DNA of 64,000 bases from Nostoc paludosum FACHB-159. Lineage in GTDB: Bacteria > Cyanobacteriota > Cyanobacteriia > Cyanobacteriales > Nostocaceae. Location of the stretch: the NCBI RefSeq assembly GCF_014698835.1, contig NZ_JACJTU010000022.1, positions 62,001-126,000 of the forward strand. Reading direction: 5' to 3'. This document shows positions 53,099 to 62,840 of the stretch, piece after piece; position 1 is the first letter of the stretch, and each line of letters begins with the position of its first letter. The position numbers and the translations under genes are program-made. A model generated the notes under the pieces. That model was not told the DNA's origin. It worked only from the letters and a program-made list of their open reading frames with translations, and ran no database searches.

Positions 53099-56000
53099 AT
53101 GGACAATTTACAGAATCAAAATAATCCACTTTCTTCAACATCTACAAGTACACCAATTTCTGGTCAATCATCTCTAGCAGCCTTAGATCAAGCGCAACCA
53201 AGTCTATTGGGTGGGTCTAGCAACCTCATTTCTCAGGGAAATGGACTCAAAGCAGAATACTTTGACAACGCTGATTTTACCAACCTGAAGCTAACTCGTA
53301 CTGATAGCACAGTGAACTTTTTGTGGGGTAATGGTTCTCCAGATGCGCTCATCGGTGCAGATACCTTCTCGGTGCGTTGGACCGGTCAGGTAGAAGCTAA
53401 GTACAGCGAGACTTACAACTTCTACACCAGAAGCGATGATGGCGTGCGGTTGTGGGTAAATAATCAATTGGTGATCGATAAGTTTGTCAATCAATCGCCT
53501 ACAGAATATACTGGTTCCCTCGCCCTAGTGGCAGGTCAAAAGTATGATATTAAACTTGAATACTTCGACAATACTTACTCTGCCCTTTCTCAACTATCTT
53601 GGTCAAGCAACTCTCAAGCCAAAGAAATTATTCCTCAGTCCCAACTTTATACTCCGGTAAGTACGCCTGTCGGTAATGGCAACGGACTCAAAGCAGAATA
53701 CTTCGACAACGCTGATTTTACCAACCTGAAGCTAACTCGCACAGATAGCACAGTGAACTTTTTGTGGGGTAGTGGTTCTCCAGATCCCCTCATTGGTGCA
53801 GATACCTTCTCGGCGCGTTGGACAGGTCAGGTACAAGCTAAGTACAGCGAGACTTACAACTTCTACACCAGAAGCGATGATGGCGTGCGGTTGTGGGTGA
53901 ATAATCAATTGCTGATTGATAAGTTTGTTAATCAATCAGCCACAGAATATAGTGGTTCCATCGCCCTCGTTGCAGGCCAAAAGTACGATATTAAACTTGA
54001 GTACTTTGACAATGCTTACTCTGCCGTTTCTCAACTATCTTGGTCAAGCAACTCTCAAGCCAAAGAAATTATTCCTCAGTCTCAACTTTACAGTCAGGTG
54101 AGCGCACCTGTAAATAATGGTAACGGACTCAAAGGAGAATACTTCGACAACGCTGATTTTACTAACCTGAAGCTAACTCGCACAGATGGCACAGTGAACT
54201 TTTTGTGGGGTAGTGGTTCTCCAGATCCCCTCATTGGTGCAGATACTTTCTCGGTGCGTTGGACAGGTCAGGTACAAGCTAAGTACAGCGAAACTTACAA
54301 CTTCTACACCAGAAGTGATGATGGTGTGCGGCTGTGGGTAAATAATCAACTGCTGATTGATAAGTTTGTCAATCAATCAGCCACAGAATATAGTGGTTCC
54401 ATTGCCCTAGTAGCAGGTCAAAAGTACGATATTAAACTTGAGTACTTCGACAATGCTTACTCTGCCGTTTCTCAACTATCTTGGTCAAGCAACTCTCAAG
54501 CCAAAGAAATTATTCCTCAGTCTCAACTGTATTCATCAGTTCTGCCAACTACTATCACCTTAAGCACATCTCCCACTAGTGTGAACGAAGGTGATGGCAA
54601 TGTGACGGTTTCTGTACTTAGAAGTGGTGATTTAAGTGGTACATCTTCGATTCAGTATGCTACTTTAAGTAACACTGCAACAGCAGGAGATGACTACGCC
54701 AATGGTGGGGAAGAAATAGGCGGGACACTTACCTTTGCACCAGGAGAAAGTAGCAAACAGATAGTTATTCCGATCTTTGATGATTTATTAGCGGAATCAG
54801 ATGAGAATTTTAGTGTGGCTATCGATCAGCCAGAGGGTGCAACGCTAGGAATTCAAAGAACTCTCGGAATCACGATTAAAGATAATGATAGCCAAGGTCT
54901 GAATTTCACTCAGCCAGTAGTTAATGAAAATGCTGGTACTGCGACGGTAACAGTTACAAGAAATAATGCTTCGGCAGCGGCTAGTGTAAACTATACAACT
55001 GCGGATGGAGCTGCTAAAGCTGGATCTGACTATGTGGCTGTAGCTGGAACCTTGAACTTTGCAGTAGGAGAAACCAGTAAGAATATTTCCATTACCCTCA
55101 AAGATGATTCCGTTACAGAAGCGGATGAAGCGTTTATTTTGAAGTTTAGTAACGCAGTTGGGGTGTTACTGCCTATTACTCAGACGACTGTGACTATTGC
55201 CGATAATGACTTAGGTGACTTTCAGAGAAAAACTGTAGTTTCTGGGTTGACTACACCTATAGACTTTGGCTGGTCAGCTAACGACGATCTGATGTTCATT
55301 GCCCAGAAAGATGGGGTAGTGAAGGTGTTCAACACTGGTACGGGTGTCTTAGAATCAAAACCATTTATTGATATTTCATCGCAGGTAAATAACGTATCCG
55401 ATCGCGGGTTGTTAAGCTTGGCCGTACATCCAGATTTTGGCAAGACTCCCAATGGCAAGAACTATGTTTACCTGTTGTTTACCTACGATCCAGTAGAAAC
55501 AAATAAAAACGATCCCAAAAATAATCCCAATAGCACCTTAGACGATCCCGATAAGCGGGGTAACCGTGCAGCACGGCTAATTAGAGTCACAGCCGATCCC
55601 AACACTGGTTACAAAACAGCGATCGCTGGCAGTGCAGTTATACTAGTAGGCAAAAATAGCGTTTGGGATTACATCAGTCGCCCAGATAAAGACAGCACAT
55701 TCGTCGATCCTAACGATGAAACCAAGAATGAGGCACCATCAGGTATTTTAAACAAAACCACTGGCAAATTGTTTGCCAACGCCGACGAATATGTAAAAGC
55801 TCTGAAAACTGGCAACATCCTCAACGTCCAAGATTTCGCAGCAACTGATAGTGCAACTCACTCTGGTGGTAGTGTACGCTTTGGTAACGACGGGACTCTA
55901 TTCGTTAGTTTTGGTGATGGTACTTCCTACAACCGAGCAGATATTCGAGCAGCTCGCGTCCAAGATATCGATAATTTATCTGGTAAAATCCTGCACATTG

Positions 56001-56593
56001 ACGCTATTACCGGCCAAGGTTTAGCAAGTAATCCTTTCTACAACGGCGATCCCAACAGCAATCGTTCCAAAGTTTATGACTTAGGTTTGCGTAATCCCTT
56101 CCGCTTCACCGTCAATCAAAACACTAATGTTCCTTTTATCGGCGATGTGGGCTGGTACAAGTGGGAAGAAGTCAATGTTGGCGGCCCAGGCAAAAACTTT
56201 GGCTGGCCATTCTATGAAGGTGGTGTTGGCCCAGATGGCAAGCTCATCAACATCAAACAAAACGCCTATTCCAATCTCGATATAGCGAAGGAGTTTTATG
56301 ATAGTACATCCGTTACAGCACCAATTTACGCCTACGATCACTTAACCGGTTCTACTTCTGTGGGCGTCGGTACTTTTTACAGTGGTGGTAGCTTTAATAA
56401 TGCTTTAATGATCTTCAATCCCAGTAAAGGAAGTATCACTGCTTTAACATTGGACAACCAAAACAAAGTTATTGGAACTACACAGTTTGCTTCCGATTTA
56501 GGCGCACCTGTGAGCGTTCAGGCTGGAGATGATGGCAAGTTGTATTATGCAGACTTGATCTCAGGTAAGATTGACAGCTGGACACCTGTTTAA
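53099..56593 (+). CDS. Large protein: three PA14 domains, two Calx-beta domains, PQQ-type sugar dehydrogenase
   Basis: 1164 residues. After a 45-residue Ser/Thr/Gln-rich lead without a signal peptide come three PA14-type domains at about 50-185, 197-332 and 344-480, with GLKAEYFDNADFTNLKLT and TRSDDGVRLWVNNQL in each. Two Calx-beta-like repeats follow (about 485-700). A glucose/sorbosone-dehydrogenase propeller ends it (VVSGLTTPIDFGWSAND, DIDNLSGKILHIDA, LGLRNPFRF, GPGKNFGWPFYEG). It is likely an extracellular carbohydrate-binding, PQQ-dependent oxidoreductase, exported without a classical signal. Confidence 0.9.
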   Translation: MDNLQNQNNPLSSTSTSTPISGQSSLAALDQAQPSLLGGSSNLISQGNGLKAEYFDNADFTNLKLTRTDSTVNFLWGNGSPDALIGADTFSVRWTGQVEAKYSETYNFYTRSDDGVRLWVNNQLVIDKFVNQSPTEYTGSLALVAGQKYDIKLEYFDNTYSALSQLSWSSNSQAKEIIPQSQLYTPVSTPVGNGNGLKAEYFDNADFTNLKLTRTDSTVNFLWGSGSPDPLIGADTFSARWTGQVQAKYSETYNFYTRSDDGVRLWVNNQLLIDKFVNQSATEYSGSIALVAGQKYDIKLEYFDNAYSAVSQLSWSSNSQAKEIIPQSQLYSQVSAPVNNGNGLKGEYFDNADFTNLKLTRTDGTVNFLWGSGSPDPLIGADTFSVRWTGQVQAKYSETYNFYTRSDDGVRLWVNNQLLIDKFVNQSATEYSGSIALVAGQKYDIKLEYFDNAYSAVSQLSWSSNSQAKEIIPQSQLYSSVLPTTITLSTSPTSVNEGDGNVTVSVLRSGDLSGTSSIQYATLSNTATAGDDYANGGEEIGGTLTFAPGESSKQIVIPIFDDLLAESDENFSVAIDQPEGATLGIQRTLGITIKDNDSQGLNFTQPVVNENAGTATVTVTRNNASAAASVNYTTADGAAKAGSDYVAVAGTLNFAVGETSKNISITLKDDSVTEADEAFILKFSNAVGVLLPITQTTVTIADNDLGDFQRKTVVSGLTTPIDFGWSANDDLMFIAQKDGVVKVFNTGTGVLESKPFIDISSQVNNVSDRGLLSLAVHPDFGKTPNGKNYVYLLFTYDPVETNKNDPKNNPNSTLDDPDKRGNRAARLIRVTADPNTGYKTAIAGSAVILVGKNSVWDYISRPDKDSTFVDPNDETKNEAPSGILNKTTGKLFANADEYVKALKTGNILNVQDFAATDSATHSGGSVRFGNDGTLFVSFGDGTSYNRADIRAARVQDIDNLSGKILHIDAITGQGLASNPFYNGDPNSNRSKVYDLGLRNPFRFTVNQNTNVPFIGDVGWYKWEEVNVGGPGKNFGWPFYEGGVGPDGKLINIKQNAYSNLDIAKEFYDSTSVTAPIYAYDHLTGSTSVGVGTFYSGGSFNNALMIFNPSKGSITALTLDNQNKVIGTTQFASDLGAPVSVQAGDDGKLYYADLISGKIDSWTPV

Positions 56594-56601
56594 ACTAGGT
56601 A

Positions 56602-56697
56602 GGCACTGGGGATTGGGGAGCAGAGGAGAGTTTTTGTACAAGTTCTTTCTCCTTTGCACCTCTGCCCCATGCCTAATGCCCCATGCCCCATGACCAA
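56602..56697. repeat. Fragment of ggggac / atgcccc-type repeats
   Basis: Short units (actggggattgggg, tgccccatgcctaatgcccc) like those of the composite repeats at 35598, 38021 and 40533 lie between the PA14 protein stop and the reductase stop. Confidence 0.6.
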
Positions 56698-56698
56698 T

Positions 56699-58249
56699 TC
56701 AAGATAACTTTGTGATAAATCCCAACAATTTTTTAGTAGTTGATGTCAGGAGTGTACGACGATAGGCGTCAGCTGCTTTTTTAATTGCTTCGGCTTGGGT
56801 GGGGTAAGGATGAATTACACTGCTTAACTTACTCAAGCCGATTTTATTTACAATTGCTGTGGTGACTTCTGATATCATTTCGCCGCCGTGACGGGCGACA
56901 ATGGTTGCACCGAGAATTTCATCAGCACCTTTTTTGTGGTGGATTTTCAGAAATCCTAATTCTTCGCCATCAGCGATCGCTCGGTCTACACTACTAAAAG
57001 GAATGGTAATAGTTGTTACCTCAATCCCCAACTTTTGCGCCTCGTGTTCGTACATTCCCACGTGGGCAATTTCCGGGTCGGTGTAAGTTACCCAGGGCAT
57101 TACTAAGCTACTGAGTTTGCTACGTCCCAAGCCAAAGGGAGAAAACAGGGTATTCTTAATGACAATCCGCGCAGCTGCATCGGCAGCGTGGGTAAATTTC
57201 CATTTCATGCAGATATCGCCAGCTGCATAGATTTTGGGATTGGTTGTTTGCAGGTAATCATTAACTTTTACACCTTCACGCTTGTCATATTCCACGCCTG
57301 CTGCTTCTAAATTGAGATTTTCTACATTTGGAGCGCGTCCCGTACCGACTAAAATTTCATCTACTGTCACAGAATCTCGATGACCGTTAGAAGAAAAGTA
57401 AAGCCGTTTCCCCTCGGTGACTGTTACCACTTCTTCTAATTTGGAATTCAATACTAAGCGAATTCCTTCGTTAATGAAAACCCTTTGCAGAATTTTAGCG
57501 GCTTCGGCATCTTCTTTATTGAGAATTTGAGAACCGCTATGAAAAAGTACCACCTCACAACCCAAACGCCGGAAAGCCTGCGCCAATTCGCAACCAATGG
57601 GGCCGCCACCAATTACCGCCAAACGTTCCGGTTGTTGAATTAAAGAAAAAACCGTTTCATTGGTGAGATAACCTGCTTGTTCGAGTCCGGGAATTGGAGG
57701 TTGTGCGGCTCTTGCTCCGGTTGCAATTACAGCTTTTTTAAATCGGAGAGTTTTACCATCAACTTCCACAGTATTTTTACTGGCAAAGCGACCGCTACCT
57801 AAGAAGACATCGATACCCAAATTTTGAAATCGTTCTGCTGAGTCATGAGGACTGATATCAGCTCTGATGCGGCGCATTCTAGCCATGACTTTGGGAAAAT
57901 CGACATCTATATTATGTTGGGAAATATTAACTCCCAAGTTTTTAGCATTCCAAATTTCGCCAACTACGCGAGCAGAACGAATCACAGTTTTAGATGGTAC
58001 GCAACCAACATTTAAGCAATCTCCACCCATGAGATGCTTTTCAATTAATGCTACTTTTAAACCCAAATTCAGACCTGCTGCGCCTGCTGCTGCTACTAAA
58101 CCGGCTGTACCAGCACCAATTACTACCAAGTCGTAAACATCAGCAGGTTGGGGATTGACCCAATTTGGCGGATGGACGTAAGATACTAACTTTTGGTTAT
58201 ACTCGTCCATTGGGCGAACAGTGACTCTCTGGAATTCGGAATTGGTCAT
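56699..58249 (-). CDS. Pyridine nucleotide-disulfide oxidoreductase (mercuric reductase-like)
   Basis: 516 residues. The FAD-binding VIGAGTAGLVAAAGAAGL (about 44-61) and the redox disulfide motif GGDCLNVGCVPSKT (about 75-88) are present. The NAD(P)H site is AVIGGGPIGCELA (about 211-223), and the dimerisation domain includes HPYPTQAEA. Unlike true MerA, there is no Cys-Cys pair at the C-terminus (LLGFITKLS), so Hg reduction is unlikely. In other bacteria this type of reductase accompanies TVP38/TMEM64 membrane proteins, as here with the next two genes. Confidence 0.92.
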   Translation of the reverse strand: MTNSEFQRVTVRPMDEYNQKLVSYVHPPNWVNPQPADVYDLVVIGAGTAGLVAAAGAAGLNLGLKVALIEKHLMGGDCLNVGCVPSKTVIRSARVVGEIWNAKNLGVNISQHNIDVDFPKVMARMRRIRADISPHDSAERFQNLGIDVFLGSGRFASKNTVEVDGKTLRFKKAVIATGARAAQPPIPGLEQAGYLTNETVFSLIQQPERLAVIGGGPIGCELAQAFRRLGCEVVLFHSGSQILNKEDAEAAKILQRVFINEGIRLVLNSKLEEVVTVTEGKRLYFSSNGHRDSVTVDEILVGTGRAPNVENLNLEAAGVEYDKREGVKVNDYLQTTNPKIYAAGDICMKWKFTHAADAAARIVIKNTLFSPFGLGRSKLSSLVMPWVTYTDPEIAHVGMYEHEAQKLGIEVTTITIPFSSVDRAIADGEELGFLKIHHKKGADEILGATIVARHGGEMISEVTTAIVNKIGLSKLSSVIHPYPTQAEAIKKAADAYRRTLLTSTTKKLLGFITKLS

Positions 58250-58479
58250 TAACGAAACCTCATTTGAAAAGATAAATTTGTTAATGGGAATTTAATTAGA
58301 ATTACATGTTTGTACTGTTTTATCGGTTTGAGAGTTGACAAATAATCTGGTTTTTGGAGTAGGAAGAAGTTTTTAAACGCAAAGAGAAGTCGGAGCGGCG
58401 GCTTCCGCCGATCTGAACTTCGGTGGGGACGCTAAGTAAGCGCAGAGGTACGCAGAGGTAAGGGAAGAGAGGACAGAAG

Positions 58480-59202
58480 CTATGAAATTTCTTCTTCTAA
58501 AGCTTTGCGGGCAATCCGGGTGATATAAATTGTAACGGCGACTGTGGCAATCAAACCGACAATTCGGATTGTCCATTGTAAAGTAGGGTTGGTGGGTTGA
58601 GTCTGAGTGCCAATTGTGGCAAGATTACCTGCAAGGGAACCAATATAAACATACATGATGGTTCCGGGAATCATGCCTACGGAACCGATAAAGTAATCTT
58701 TGAGGGAAACTCCTGTGATGCCGAAAGCATAGTTTAATAAATTGAAAGGAAATATGGGCGAGAGTCGCGTTAGCAGGACGATTTTTAATCCTTCTGTGCC
58801 AACGGCTCTATCTATGGCGGTAAATTTTTTATTATCGGCAATTTTTTGAGCAACCCAGTTCCTTGCTAAATAACGTCCGACTAGGAAAGCAGCTGTGGCG
58901 CCAAGGGTTGCACCAATGAAGACGTACAAAGAACCCCAAACTACGCCAAAGATAACGCCAGCACCTAAGGTAAGAATAGAACCTGGGAAGAAAGCGACGG
59001 TGGCGATAATGTAAATTGCAATAAAAGCGATCGCTCCCATAGTACCAAGGCGATCGATCCACTGCAACGCATCTCGTAAAATTGCTTGGGGATTAAAAAA
59101 ATTGGTATTCACAGATTCTTGTGCTAAAGCAAAGTCTGTATTTAACAAAAACGCAAAGCCAAATACTACTAATATTAATCCAATCCATCTCAAACTCCTC
59201 AT
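58480..59202 (-). CDS. TVP38/TMEM64 family membrane protein, copy 1
   Basis: 240 residues from the ATG at 59202 (MRSLRWIGLIL). A frame extension to 59277 encodes a repeat (TQRRRGAERM) and is rejected. The VTT core reads FFPGSILTLGAGVIFG, GATLGATAAFLVGRYLARNW and LTRLSPIFPFNLLNYAFG, with about five membrane segments. The family is a DedA-type scramblase or transporter-like group. The next gene upstream on this strand (59311) is a paralogue about 60 percent identical by eye. Confidence 0.9.
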   Translation of the reverse strand: MRSLRWIGLILVVFGFAFLLNTDFALAQESVNTNFFNPQAILRDALQWIDRLGTMGAIAFIAIYIIATVAFFPGSILTLGAGVIFGVVWGSLYVFIGATLGATAAFLVGRYLARNWVAQKIADNKKFTAIDRAVGTEGLKIVLLTRLSPIFPFNLLNYAFGITGVSLKDYFIGSVGMIPGTIMYVYIGSLAGNLATIGTQTQPTNPTLQWTIRIVGLIATVAVTIYITRIARKALEEEIS

Positions 59203-59310
59203 TCTCTCTGCGCCTCTGCGTCTCTGCGTGAAAAAAATCATCTTCCAAACCCAAAAATTAAAAAAATCAAATCTCATAATTCCTAAATATTATTCTAAAA
59301 ATAAATCCAT

Positions 59311-60045
59311 TTACTCTAAACGATTTGTTTTTGTTATTTCTATACTTTGAGCTAAGGCTTTTTGAGCAATTTTGGTAATATAAACAGTCACAGCAACCGT
59401 AGCAACTAACCCAACTCCTTGCATTATCCATTCCCAAATTTGAGTTTCTGATGTTCTTGGTTGATGAGATGTGTTAATCATGGCAAGATTCCCAGCTAAA
59501 GAACCGATATAAACGTACATTACAGTACCGGGAATGATGCCAAAAGAACCTAATATATAATCTTTGAGAGAAACCTGTGTAACTCCAAAAGCATAATTCA
59601 ATAAATTGAAAGGAAAGATGGGAGATAGACGAGTTAGCAAAACAATTTTCCACCCTTCTTTTGCAACTGCTAAATCAATTGCTTTAAATTTAGGATGTTT
59701 ATCCATTTGTTGACAAATCCAATTCCGTGATAAGTGGCGTCCAATCAGAAAAGCTAACGTAGCTCCAATTATGGCAGCAATTAATACGTATATTGACCCC
59801 CAAAATACTCCGAATAGGCAACCACCTTTAAGAGTTAATAGGGAACCTGGTATAAATAATAATGTAGCCAAGTTGTAGATGACTATGTAGGCAATAGGGC
59901 CGAAGATACCAAGACTCTCAACCCAAATAATTAAGGTATGTAAAAGTCCTTGAATGTTTAACTGTTTAGCTCCAATTATAAGAGCGATAACTAAGCAACT
60001 TAGTAGTAATAGTTTAAGTTTGGAATTGAATAAGGGCTTGTTCAT
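59311..60045 (-). CDS. TVP38/TMEM64 family membrane protein, copy 2
   Basis: 244 residues. The core matches copy 1: FIPGSLLTLKGGCLFG, GATLAFLIGRHLSRNW, LTRLSPIFPFNLLNYAFG and IPGTVMYVYIGSLAGNL. The tandem arrangement suggests a local duplication. Directly upstream of its start are seven 21-bp tandem repeats (60056-60202). Confidence 0.9.
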   Translation of the reverse strand: MNKPLFNSKLKLLLLSCLVIALIIGAKQLNIQGLLHTLIIWVESLGIFGPIAYIVIYNLATLLFIPGSLLTLKGGCLFGVFWGSIYVLIAAIIGATLAFLIGRHLSRNWICQQMDKHPKFKAIDLAVAKEGWKIVLLTRLSPIFPFNLLNYAFGVTQVSLKDYILGSFGIIPGTVMYVYIGSLAGNLAMINTSHQPRTSETQIWEWIMQGVGLVATVAVTVYITKIAQKALAQSIEITKTNRLE

Positions 60046-60055
60046 TTTGAAAAAT

Positions 60056-60202
60056 TTGACCTTCTGAGGCTCGACGTTGACCTTCTGAGGCTCGACGTTG
60101 ACCTTCTGAGGCTCGACGTTGACCTTCTGAGGCTCGACGTTGACCTTCTGAGGCTCGACGTTGACCTTCTGAAGCTCGACGTTGACCTTCTGAGGCTCAA
60201 CG
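60056..60202. repeat. Seven tandem 21-bp repeats upstream of TVP38 copy 2
   Basis: Units starting ttgaccttctgag repeat at exact 21-base steps (60056, 60077, ... 60182). Unit 6 has one substitution (gaagc) and unit 7 another (caacg). The array ends 10 bases before the start codon on the minus strand, so it would be in the 5' leader. Confidence 0.95.
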
Positions 60203-60261
60203 TTGAAACTTACAAGTCTAGTCCAATCCCACTAAGATATACTACTGATATGAAAAACAGC

Positions 60262-60972
60262 TTAAATTCTCTTAAATTTTTCTCCCCGATACCAGCGACG
60301 AATTCGCGCGGGTGAAACACCGAGAAAATAAGCAATAATTACTATTTGATTGACTAGCGTAGTTTTAAACACTCCCTTTTGCAACCATCTACGGGCTGAG
60401 GTGACAACTGGTGTAGAGATAATTGCAATACGTCCTTTTACTTTTAAACGACGCATCAGTTCAAAGTCTTCCATGATAGGCAATTCAGGAAAACCACCAA
60501 TTTCTTGAAATACTGCTTTACTGAGAAAAATTGCTTGGTCGCCATAAGGCATTTGGCAAAAATGCGATCGCCACTTTACACCAAACTCCACCCATCTTAA
60601 ACTCAAAAGCGACGCATCAATCCGTAAGTTAAATGCACCAGCCACAGTCCCAGGTTGTTGTAGTGCCGTGCAAATCATCTCATCAAACCCAGCAGGTAAA
60701 CGGGTATCTGCATGAAGAAATAGCAAAATCTCTCCACTAGCTGCTACAGCACCCGCGTTCATTTGCACAGCCCGACCGGGAGATGATGAGATAACTTTGA
60801 CACCTAAGGACTGAGCTATTGCCGCAGTATCATCGCTAGAGCCACCATCTACGACGATAACTTCTATATTTATACTGTTTTTTGTTGTAGCAATTGCTTC
60901 TTTAATATTCCCTGCTTCATTAATAGCCGGAATGATAATAGAAATTTTAGCTGCGTCAATATTCTCACTCAT
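60262..60972 (-). CDS. Family 2 glycosyltransferase (TIGR04283-like)
   Basis: 236 residues of the GT-A fold. It has ISIIIPAINEAGNIKEAI (about 10-27), VDGGSSDDTAAIA (about 40-52) and the DxD-like LHADTRLP (about 88-95). The MPYGDQAIFLSKAVF motif fits the TIGR04283 group, often annotated as arsenosugar glycosyltransferases. No arsenic gene is nearby, so the substrate is unknown. Its start overlaps the stop of the upstream gene by four bases (ATGA), so the two are translationally coupled. Confidence 0.88.
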   Translation of the reverse strand: MSENIDAAKISIIIPAINEAGNIKEAIATTKNSINIEVIVVDGGSSDDTAAIAQSLGVKVISSSPGRAVQMNAGAVAASGEILLFLHADTRLPAGFDEMICTALQQPGTVAGAFNLRIDASLLSLRWVEFGVKWRSHFCQMPYGDQAIFLSKAVFQEIGGFPELPIMEDFELMRRLKVKGRIAIISTPVVTSARRWLQKGVFKTTLVNQIVIIAYFLGVSPARIRRWYRGEKFKRI

Positions 60973-61994
60973 GATTGCTGAGTTTTACGTTGGTTCACCC
61001 ACCGTGCTGCTTCAATAGCAGATGTGAACCGCATAGACACTCCAAAAACCCGTACTTCTCCCGTATGCGGATTTGTTACTTTGAGGAACTGCTGAGGCCG
61101 GACATTAGTTCCTTCTTTAACGACACGCAACAACTTATATTCTTCCCAAGAGTCAATTTCGACTGCGTTCATTTTTTCAAATAACTTTGTCCAGGCTATA
61201 TCATCGAGTTGACGCTTCTTGCGTTGTAGGTTTATTTTACCGTGATGTGCATCCAGGGTATACTCATCTGCAAAGGCTACGGCAGGTGTATCTTCGCCGT
61301 GGAGATGGTTGTTGCTATCAATATTAATTGTGGTGGCACGGTTGGAAATAATGGCGATATTCTTAAAGAAGAAAGTCCAACCGCAATTTTTAACAAACTC
61401 TTCTAATATTAATAGTTGATTTTGAAATTGCTGGTATTTTAAACTATGAATACAAAAGTCAAAATAACTGCATCCTGCAATTAAAGTTTCAGGTTTGCGG
61501 CAGGAAGAGAATATATTTTTAATTAAGTTGCTCCCACTACGGCTGGCTACGTCTACGCCTTTGCCAAAATCTTCCTCCAAAATATCTTCCCACTGTATTT
61601 TTAGCTGTTCTTGCAGTAACTTTGCATACTCTGTTGCCAGATTATTTTCAAATAATAAATGTAAATTTTTTTGTAAATCAACAGGTACTCGCACGAGCAA
61701 ATGTGAGTGCAAATTCCTGTAGATTCTGCTCCAGAATGAACTATCTATGACATCATTGAGGATTGTCTCGGAATCAACTTTGATTAAATTCCAGATGTAA
61801 GCGATCGCAGTGTTAGGACTATCAACGATAATTATTTCAGGTTCGGTCAGTTCGAGTGCAGTGTATATTGCTCGAACTGCATCTGTAGCGTGTTGTTGGT
61901 TAATGCGTTCGGTCGATAGTCCAATATGTTGCCATTTTTCTCGACATTGGGATATGAATGTACGTTGTTTTGGTGTGAGATTGTCGGCGGACAT
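60969..61994 (-). CDS. DUF6745-like protein
   Basis: 341 residues. The first half (LTPKQRTFISQCREKWQHIG) and the C-terminus (WEEYKLLRVV, QQFLKVTNPHTGEVRVFGVSMRFTSAIEAARWV) fit the DUF6745 family of cyanobacterial and actinobacterial proteins, in which the end motif SAIEAARW is conserved. There is no membrane segment. Function is unknown. It is coupled to the glycosyltransferase gene by a 4-base overlap. Confidence 0.78.
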   Translation of the reverse strand: MSADNLTPKQRTFISQCREKWQHIGLSTERINQQHATDAVRAIYTALELTEPEIIIVDSPNTAIAYIWNLIKVDSETILNDVIDSSFWSRIYRNLHSHLLVRVPVDLQKNLHLLFENNLATEYAKLLQEQLKIQWEDILEEDFGKGVDVASRSGSNLIKNIFSSCRKPETLIAGCSYFDFCIHSLKYQQFQNQLLILEEFVKNCGWTFFFKNIAIISNRATTINIDSNNHLHGEDTPAVAFADEYTLDAHHGKINLQRKKRQLDDIAWTKLFEKMNAVEIDSWEEYKLLRVVKEGTNVRPQQFLKVTNPHTGEVRVFGVSMRFTSAIEAARWVNQRKTQQS

Positions 61995-62135
61995 AGCAGA
62001 TACGCGATACAGTAGCTATTTTGTATTAAAGCAGGTTAACTGAAAAATAGCTCAAACTATATTAAGTAAGTTAATTTGAATAATAAACGAGCAAACAATT
62101 TAGTTAAATTTGATACTATTCCAAGGCTAGTTATT

Positions 62136-62714
62136 ATGACAGCGATCGCCATTAAATTAAACTCCATCATCCAACTCACCGACAACCAATTTTATCAACT
62201 CTGTCGGGAAAATCCTGAAATCAAATTTGAACGCAATGCAGCGGGAGAACTTCTCATCATGTCACCCACAGGCGGAGAAACAGGAAATCATAATATTGAA
62301 ATTGGCGCAGATTTTGTGTTTTGGAATCGTCAAACTCAGTTAGGTATTTGCTTCGATTCTTCCACCTGCTTTAAATTACCTAATGGTGCTAACCGTTCTC
62401 CTGATGTCGCTTGGATTAGAAAAGAACGCTGGGATGCACTTACACCTGAACAAAAAGAAAAGTTCCCGCCAATAGCCCCAGATTTTGTTTTGGAGTTAAT
62501 GTCACCCAGCGATGCTTTGCGAGAAACTCAAGAGAAAATGCAGGAATATATCGATAATGGAGTCAAATTAGGCTGGTTAATTAATCCGAAAATGCGGCAA
62601 GTAGAAATTTATCGTTTTGGTCAACCAGTGGAAATATTAACATCTCCACAAGAATTGTCAGGCGAAGACATTTTACCAGGATTTATTTTAAATTTACAAA
62701 TAATCTGGAGATAA
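62136..62714 (+). CDS. Uma2 family (DUF820) putative endonuclease
   Basis: 192 residues from the ATG at 62136 (MTAIAIKLNSIIQLTDNQFYQLCREN); an upstream in-frame ATG at 62076 is less likely. The core is LLIMSPTGGETGNHNIEIGADFVFW, RSPDVAWIRKERW and PDFVLELMSPSDALRETQEKMQEYIDNGVKLGWLINP, with the PD/ExK-like residues. It is the third Uma2 protein in this window. It converges on the DUF4926-like gene. Confidence 0.9.
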   Translation: MTAIAIKLNSIIQLTDNQFYQLCRENPEIKFERNAAGELLIMSPTGGETGNHNIEIGADFVFWNRQTQLGICFDSSTCFKLPNGANRSPDVAWIRKERWDALTPEQKEKFPPIAPDFVLELMSPSDALRETQEKMQEYIDNGVKLGWLINPKMRQVEIYRFGQPVEILTSPQELSGEDILPGFILNLQIIWR

Positions 62715-62753
62715 ATATTTATTATTTTTAATTTAGCAACCAAAAATATAAAA

Positions 62754-62840
62754 TTATAAAAACAGGGAGTTCAGATTACTCTTAGCTCCCCAATAAATTT
62801 TATTTACTCGCTGAAAAATTACGCTCTGACAGCTTCCTCC
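62754..62840. repeat. Direct repeat flanking the DUF4926/DUF6883 pair, left copy
   Basis: About 87 bases align without gaps to 63520-63606 at roughly 80 percent identity. The shared tail covers the end of the DUF4926-like gene here and the end of chlB there. Confidence 0.8.

Noticed and set aside
56699-58249. True mercuric reductase (merA)
   Set aside because: The C-terminal Cys pair needed for Hg transfer and the mer neighbours are missing.
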